Positions 6,206 through 9,567 of a stretch of DNA of 9,567 nucleotides are shown piece by piece (the stretch's first letter is position 1; each line of letters opens with the position of its first letter). The position numbers were made by a program, and so were the translations under genes. Source of the DNA: Actinomycetota bacterium (GTDB lineage Bacteria > Actinomycetota > Acidimicrobiia > Acidimicrobiales > Poriferisodaliceae); contig PCCJ01000116.1 of the NCBI GenBank assembly GCA_002731665.1, positions 1-9,567 on the forward strand. Direction: 5' to 3'. The notes below the pieces were generated by a model, which had not been told where the DNA came from, made no database searches, and was given only the letters and a program-made list of their open reading frames with translations.

Positions 6206-6943
6206 CTAAATTCTTGTGATCTGGCCACCGTCAACAGCTAAAACATGGCCAGTGATCCATTTCGCTTCATCTGATAACAGAAATAGAACCGGTCCAACGT
6301 GATCATCTGGCGTACCTAAGCGTTTAATCGCCAAACTCTGAATCAGGGGAGCTTTAAATTCTTCAGGAACCTGATTATTCAACGCATCAGTATCAGTTGG
6401 ACCGGGAGCTATAGCGTTGACGCGAATATTTCGATGCGCCAATTCATGAGCTAAGGACACAGTAAGGAAATTCAATGATGCTTTCGCAAGGCCATAGAAC
6501 CCGCTTATACCCATCCATGAAGCTGTTGAGGATTGATTCACGATCGCCCCGCCATCACCCATCTCATTCATTACAGAACGAGTACAGTGCAGCGCACCCA
6601 TAAGATTTACTTTCATAAATCTGTCCAAATAGTCATAATCAACATTCGTCAAGCCAGCGAGTTCCATGCTCCCAAAAATTGCTGCATTATTCACAAGATA
6701 ATCAATGCCACCGAACACTTTTGTTGCAGTCGACGCCATCTCATCTGTGCTGGAGGGGTCACCAACATCGGTGCTAATAAATAGTGCTCGTTCACCCAGA
6801 CTGTCAGCTACACGCTTACCACGCTGTTCATCGAGTTCAGCTATAACAACATTGGCGCCTTCAGCATGCAAGGCTTTTGCATATGCTTCACCTATTCCTC
6901 CACCAGAGCCTGTAACAACAGCTGTTTTTTTCTCAAAGCGCAC
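6206..6943 (-). CDS. Classical SDR oxidoreductase (FabG-like)
   Basis: 245 aa, the normal length of a classical SDR; cytosolic, probably tetrameric. Motifs: TGSGGGIG at 11-18 (dinucleotide binding), NNAA at 85-88, Asn113 in KVNLMG, Ser138/139 in VNQSSTASW, catalytic Tyr150 and Lys154 in YGLAK, IAPGPTDTD at 178-186, and the ITGHVLAVDGG C-terminus. An acidic residue (Glu36) ends the second strand, which favours NAD over NADP. The start is GTG, preceded by AGGTGG about 9 nt upstream; an in-frame stop at 6959-6961 excludes a longer protein. It is the first gene of the minus-strand set and is divergent from the P450, so it may oxidise the alcohol the P450 makes. This is inferred from position; FabG-like SDRs are too varied to assign a substrate. 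Confidence 0.95.
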   Translation of the reverse strand: MRFEKKTAVVTGSGGGIGEAYAKALHAEGANVVIAELDEQRGKRVADSLGERALFISTDVGDPSSTDEMASTATKVFGGIDYLVNNAAIFGSMELAGLTNVDYDYLDRFMKVNLMGALHCTRSVMNEMGDGGAIVNQSSTASWMGISGFYGLAKASLNFLTVSLAHELAHRNIRVNAIAPGPTDTDALNNQVPEEFKAPLIQSLAIKRLGTPDDHVGPVLFLLSDEAKWITGHVLAVDGGQITRI

Positions 6944-7047
6944 CGTACCGCACCACCTTCAGTAGATATACAAATTGATCTCAACGCGCAACATAGTCCA
7001 TAGTTTCTATCTTGTCAGTTCCTGACACGCACACTAGCGTTAACGCA
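6944..7047. promoter_or_regulatory. Divergent promoter region between SDR and P450 genes
   Basis: This 104-bp gap must hold promoters for both gene sets. On the + strand TTGATC (6975-6980) and CATAGT (6999-7004), 18 bp apart, are a weak -35/-10 candidate. CATAGT also occurs just before it (6992-6997). TTGA-tc-TCAA (6975-6984) is a short palindrome. No strong operator and no copy of the GCGTAAAA repeat was seen. If that promoter is used, the + transcript would begin near 7011, giving a leader of about 37 nt to the ATG at 7048. Confidence 0.35.
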
Positions 7048-8259
7048 ATGACAGTCACCGACCTTGTATACAACCCGTATGCATTCGCAATCCATGATGA
7101 CCCGTACGACACCTACAGGCGGCTTCGCGACGAAGCACCAGCATATTGGAACCCAGACCTATCATTTTGGGTTCTGAGTAGATTTGAAGATGTTCAAAAC
7201 GCATTCAAAGATTTTGATACATTCTCGTCAACAGGAGGGGTCGCTCTTGAAAGTAGAAGACGACGCGACGGGGGTCGAATGGAATTCCAACAAATGATCG
7301 AAATGGATCCACCCGACCACACAAGTTTCCGCAAGCTCGTGAACAGGATATTTACTGGACGACGAGTCGCAGCAATGGAAGAAGACATCCGAAATATTTT
7401 CAACGGTTATCTAGATCAGATCATTGAACTGGGGGAAGCTGATCTCGTACATGATGTGACCAGCCCCTTCCCAATGGATGTCATCAGTGCTTTCCTTGAC
7501 ATACCGGAAAGCGATCGTGCTGAGTTGCGGTCCTACTCGGACACGATCCTCATTAGAGAAGATGGCAAAATGGAACTCCCGCAAGTAGCAGCAGAAGGCA
7601 TGTTCGCCATGCTGCAATACTTCATTGACGATCTGCCTAAGCGTCGCGAAAACCCGAGGAGCGGAATCATCGATGATTTATTGACGCTAGAAGTAGATGG
7701 ACGGTCACTCACAGAAGAGGAACTTCTTGGTTTTTGCATTCTTTTCGTTATTGCAGGGCATGAAACAACAACAAAAATGGTCGCTAATGCTATTGAACTG
7801 CTCTCTCGGCACTCTGACCAGAAGAGACACATAGCGCAAAACCTTGACCTCGCCCCCAACGCAGTTGAAGAGGTTGTCCGCTACCACAATTCAACCCAGT
7901 ACATGCATCGGACAATGACAAAAGATCTTTCAATACACGGAGAAACGCTCCATGAAGGTGATTCGGTTCTTCTTCTGATAGGAGCTGCGAATCATGATGA
8001 ACGAGAATTCGGACCCACCGCTGGACACTTCAATATCCATCGAATGCACGACCGTCACCTTTCTTTCGGCTACGGAGCGCACTTCTGCCTCGGTGCTGCA
8101 CTAGCTCGTATGGAAGGAAAAATCGCCGTCGAAGAAATACATCGACGTATTCCAGATTACGAAGTCAACCATGATGCTAAAGTCCGGTTTCATTCCGGAA
8201 ATGTGACCGGATGGTCAACCTTGCCAATAACGTTTACACCGAAAAGGAGAAACACATGA
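7048..8259 (+). CDS. Cytochrome P450 monooxygenase
   Basis: Soluble bacterial class I P450, 403 aa from this ATG; hydroxylates an organic substrate with O2 and electrons from a ferredoxin and reductase, neither of which is in the window. Signatures: the N-terminal NPYAFAIHDDPYDTYRRLRDEAP block, EMDPPDHTSFRKLVNRIFT (C-helix region), I-helix AGHETT at 236-241 (oxygen activation), ExxR at 275-278 in EEVVR, and heme loop FGYGAHFCLG at 340-349 with ligand Cys347. No membrane anchor. Start: an in-frame TTG at 7012 would add 12 residues, but neither start has a SD site and MTVTDLVYNPYAF looks like a normal N-terminus, so ATG is preferred. The stop overlaps the next start (ATGA), so the two are translationally coupled. 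It resembles actinobacterial CYPs for lipids, terpenes or steroids; no CYP family is assigned. Confidence 0.95.
   Translation: MTVTDLVYNPYAFAIHDDPYDTYRRLRDEAPAYWNPDLSFWVLSRFEDVQNAFKDFDTFSSTGGVALESRRRRDGGRMEFQQMIEMDPPDHTSFRKLVNRIFTGRRVAAMEEDIRNIFNGYLDQIIELGEADLVHDVTSPFPMDVISAFLDIPESDRAELRSYSDTILIREDGKMELPQVAAEGMFAMLQYFIDDLPKRRENPRSGIIDDLLTLEVDGRSLTEEELLGFCILFVIAGHETTTKMVANAIELLSRHSDQKRHIAQNLDLAPNAVEEVVRYHNSTQYMHRTMTKDLSIHGETLHEGDSVLLLIGAANHDEREFGPTAGHFNIHRMHDRHLSFGYGAHFCLGAALARMEGKIAVEEIHRRIPDYEVNHDAKVRFHSGNVTGWSTLPITFTPKRRNT
8244..8249 (+). promoter_or_regulatory. SD site AAGGAG deciding the start at 8256
   Basis: AAGGAG sits inside the P450 3' end, 6 nt before the ATG at 8256, and marks that codon rather than the in-frame ATG at 8211 as the start of the dehydrogenase. 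Confidence 0.75.
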
Positions 8260-9110
8260 CCCGATATGGATACATCGGACTCGGAGACATGGGGTCAGCA
8301 ATGGCTGAAAATCTTATTAGAAACACTAGTGAAGTGACGGTTTATGACATCGATCAAGAAGCGGTGCAGGTAGCAGTTCAACAAGGAGGAACAGCTGCTA
8401 CGAGTCCAGCGGACGTGGCACGACAAAGCGACGTGATCAGTATCTGCGTCCCAGCGGATAAACACATCATCCAAGTACTAACCGGACCCGAGGGAATTTC
8501 TGAAGGAGCTCATGAGAACCTAGTGATTCTCATCCATTCAACAGTGCTTCCAGATACGATCATCGAAGCGCAAAACACAATGAACGAATTCAACGTTCAC
8601 GTTTTTGATGTGTGCGTCGCTGGTGGAGCGACTCAAGCCCAAATAGGAGCCCAAACTGTGCTCGTCGGTGGGATGGACGAAATGCCTGTCACTGCGAAGG
8701 AACTCATAGGAATTTACGCAGATGAAATCATTGAAGCAGGACCTGTCGGTTCAGGAGCGGCTTTAAAGATAGCTGTGAACGTTATGACCTACGCACAATT
8801 TGCTGCTGCAACCACAGCTCATGACCTTATGACGACAACAGGGGGGAACCCGCAAGCGCTTTTCAATGCCTGGAAACACATGGGACAACTCGGAACGCTA
8901 ACCGAGCAATTCAGTCTCCTCCTTGACATACCATCTGAGCATTTTGTTGGGGATTTCAAGGAGAAAATGATGACACAGGTCGGTATCAGCCAAAAAGATC
9001 TTTCGCTGGCTATGGATCTTGGTTGGCCACGAACAGGCATGGTCGGTTTCTTACAAGGAATACATGACGCAATGCCAAACGTTTACAACGCCTATGGAAT
9101 AGAGCAGTAA
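8256..9110 (+). CDS. Beta-hydroxyacid dehydrogenase (3-hydroxyisobutyrate dehydrogenase-like)
   Basis: 284 aa, normal for the 3-hydroxyisobutyrate/6-phosphogluconate dehydrogenase-like family; cytosolic, oxidises a hydroxy acid (or reduces the oxo acid) with NAD(P). Rossmann motif GLGDMG at 8-13 lies almost at the N-terminus, which supports this start. Asp31 after strand 2 suggests NAD. Then come IHSTVLP at 93-99, DVCVAGGATQAQIGAQTVLVGG at 118-139 (substrate loop, usually DAPVSGG), and GSGAALKIAVN at 165-175 with catalytic Lys171 and Asn175. KDLSLAMDLG at 247-256 closes the helical C-terminal domain. The start overlaps the P450 stop as ATGA, and the next gene begins 11 bp after its end, so all three are one operon. 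Its substrate may be a hydroxylated product of the P450 rather than 3-hydroxyisobutyrate. Confidence 0.93.
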   Translation: MTRYGYIGLGDMGSAMAENLIRNTSEVTVYDIDQEAVQVAVQQGGTAATSPADVARQSDVISICVPADKHIIQVLTGPEGISEGAHENLVILIHSTVLPDTIIEAQNTMNEFNVHVFDVCVAGGATQAQIGAQTVLVGGMDEMPVTAKELIGIYADEIIEAGPVGSGAALKIAVNVMTYAQFAAATTAHDLMTTTGGNPQALFNAWKHMGQLGTLTEQFSLLLDIPSEHFVGDFKEKMMTQVGISQKDLSLAMDLGWPRTGMVGFLQGIHDAMPNVYNAYGIEQ

Positions 9111-9121
9111 AGGAGACATGT

Positions 9122-9511
9122 ATGAGCGATGAAGAAACCCTATATGAGAAAGGGGCCCGGAACCTGAACGAAGTCTATGCAGGGGACGTTGTTGCGATGC
9201 CTGAAGGCACTATGCCGTTCATTGATGTGATGACGCGAACATTGTTCGGTGAAGTCTGGGACCGAGACGTCTTATCAATCCGTGACCGAAGACTGCTCTT
9301 GATGGGTGTTATTGCAGCACAAGGACAAAGCGACATTTGGAAGATACAAGCAAAGTCAGCGCTCAAACGAGGAGAATTATCAGCGGATGAACTCCGTGAA
9401 ACCCTCATCATGCTCGCCCCTTACGCTGGTTACCCTAATGTCGCGAGTCTCCTCGGTCACTGCGAAGCAGCTATCAGTGAATGGGAAGTAGAGCAGACCG
9501 AAACGAGTTAG
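9122..9511 (+). CDS. Carboxymuconolactone decarboxylase family protein, His replaced by Gln
   Basis: 129 aa, about the size of PcaC-type gamma-carboxymuconolactone decarboxylases; all-helical and probably cytosolic. Family features: LFGEVWDRDVLSIRDRRLLLMGVIAAQG at 41-68 matches the 'GeiWsRpgLd.k.Rsl.tla.l.alg' core, GELSADELRETLIMLAPYAGYPN at 84-106 matches the 'Gvt.dEirEvllqla.YaG.Pa' helix. At the position where PcaC proteins have the helix His ('elrlH') this protein has DIWKIQ, so Gln76 replaces it. It also lacks the AhpD CxxC pair. Start: AGGAG (9111-9115) is 6 nt before the ATG; the ATG at 9118 is too close to the SD. It is the third gene of the P450 operon. A role in ring or lactone chemistry fits the family, but activity is doubtful given the replaced His. 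Confidence 0.88.
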   Translation: MSDEETLYEKGARNLNEVYAGDVVAMPEGTMPFIDVMTRTLFGEVWDRDVLSIRDRRLLLMGVIAAQGQSDIWKIQAKSALKRGELSADELRETLIMLAPYAGYPNVASLLGHCEAAISEWEVEQTETS

Positions 9512-9567
9512 GCTTCCCGAGCATCAATTTTAAGCTCAGTGCTATCAATTTCAGGGTGGGAAAGAAA
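9508..9567 (-). CDS. Possible C-terminal end of a minus-strand gene (partial)
   Basis: The minus strand is open from the window edge to a TAA at 9510-9508, giving FLSHPEIDSTELKIDAREA. Too short to identify. Support: its stop shares the TTAG with the convergent CMD gene, exactly as the SDR and oxygenase genes do at 757-760, and the + strand shows no gene here. Twenty open codons could arise by chance. Confidence 0.5.
   Translation of the reverse strand, partial: FLSHPEIDSTELKIDAREA

Noticed and set aside
7012..7047. TTG at 7012 as the P450 start
   Set aside because: It has no SD site and is a rare start codon; the 12 extra residues do not look like P450 sequence. Not fully excluded.
7533..7859. 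108-codon minus-strand open frame inside the P450 gene
   Set aside because: It is antisense to the I-helix region, with Ser/Arg-rich translation typical of a shadow frame.
8211..8255. ATG at 8211 as the start of the dehydrogenase
   Set aside because: It would put 15 unrelated residues before the GLGDMG Rossmann motif and overlap the P450 by 49 bp; AAGGAG at 8244-8249 points to ATG 8256.

Overview
The window looks like a catabolic or specialised-metabolism stretch from a moderate-GC bacterium (mid-40s % GC by eye). Actinomycetota, perhaps a marine Acidimicrobiia-like lineage, is my best guess. The reasons are the protein families, which I associate with mycobacterial and marine actinobacterial genomes (DHRS1-like SDR, the 'IDTMIGF' amidohydrolase subgroup, the CrtC/AttH-like DUF7064/7065 type, P450), and the mix of GTG and ATG starts, several without a clear Shine-Dalgarno (SD) site. 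This is inference; no taxonomic marker gene is present.

Left part (1-2660): a 5'-truncated DHRS1-like SDR on the + strand converges with, and overlaps by 4 bp (TTAG), a minus-strand gene with the sequence signature of a 2-oxoglutarate/Fe(II)-type dioxygenase. That gene is divergent from an amidohydrolase-2 family gene. The 83-bp gap between the two holds a perfect 8-bp inverted repeat that looks like an operator.

Middle (2661-3503): a 207-bp gap rich in alternating CTCC and GGAG tracts leads into a small secreted protein (166 aa, signal peptide). Its C-terminal part carries two identical 11-residue units, GLGLHDSVHCL, encoded by near-identical DNA. Two inverted repeats follow: a 9-bp stem, then a 20-bp stem with two single-base bulges. 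This secreted gene with its structured flanks is the least explained part of the window.

Right part (3504-9567): two divergent gene sets meet at 6944. On the minus strand are SDR, then aldehyde dehydrogenase, then a CrtC/AttH-like protein. On the plus strand are cytochrome P450, then a 3-hydroxyisobutyrate-dehydrogenase-like enzyme (ATGA overlap), then a carboxymuconolactone-decarboxylase-like protein. Together they could hydroxylate a hydrophobic substrate (P450), oxidise the alcohol (SDR or the beta-hydroxyacid dehydrogenase) and the aldehyde (ALDH). The substrate cannot be read from the sequence; a terpenoid, steroid or other lipid-like compound is plausible. The + set ends in a second TTAG overlap with a minus-strand reading frame that runs out of the window.
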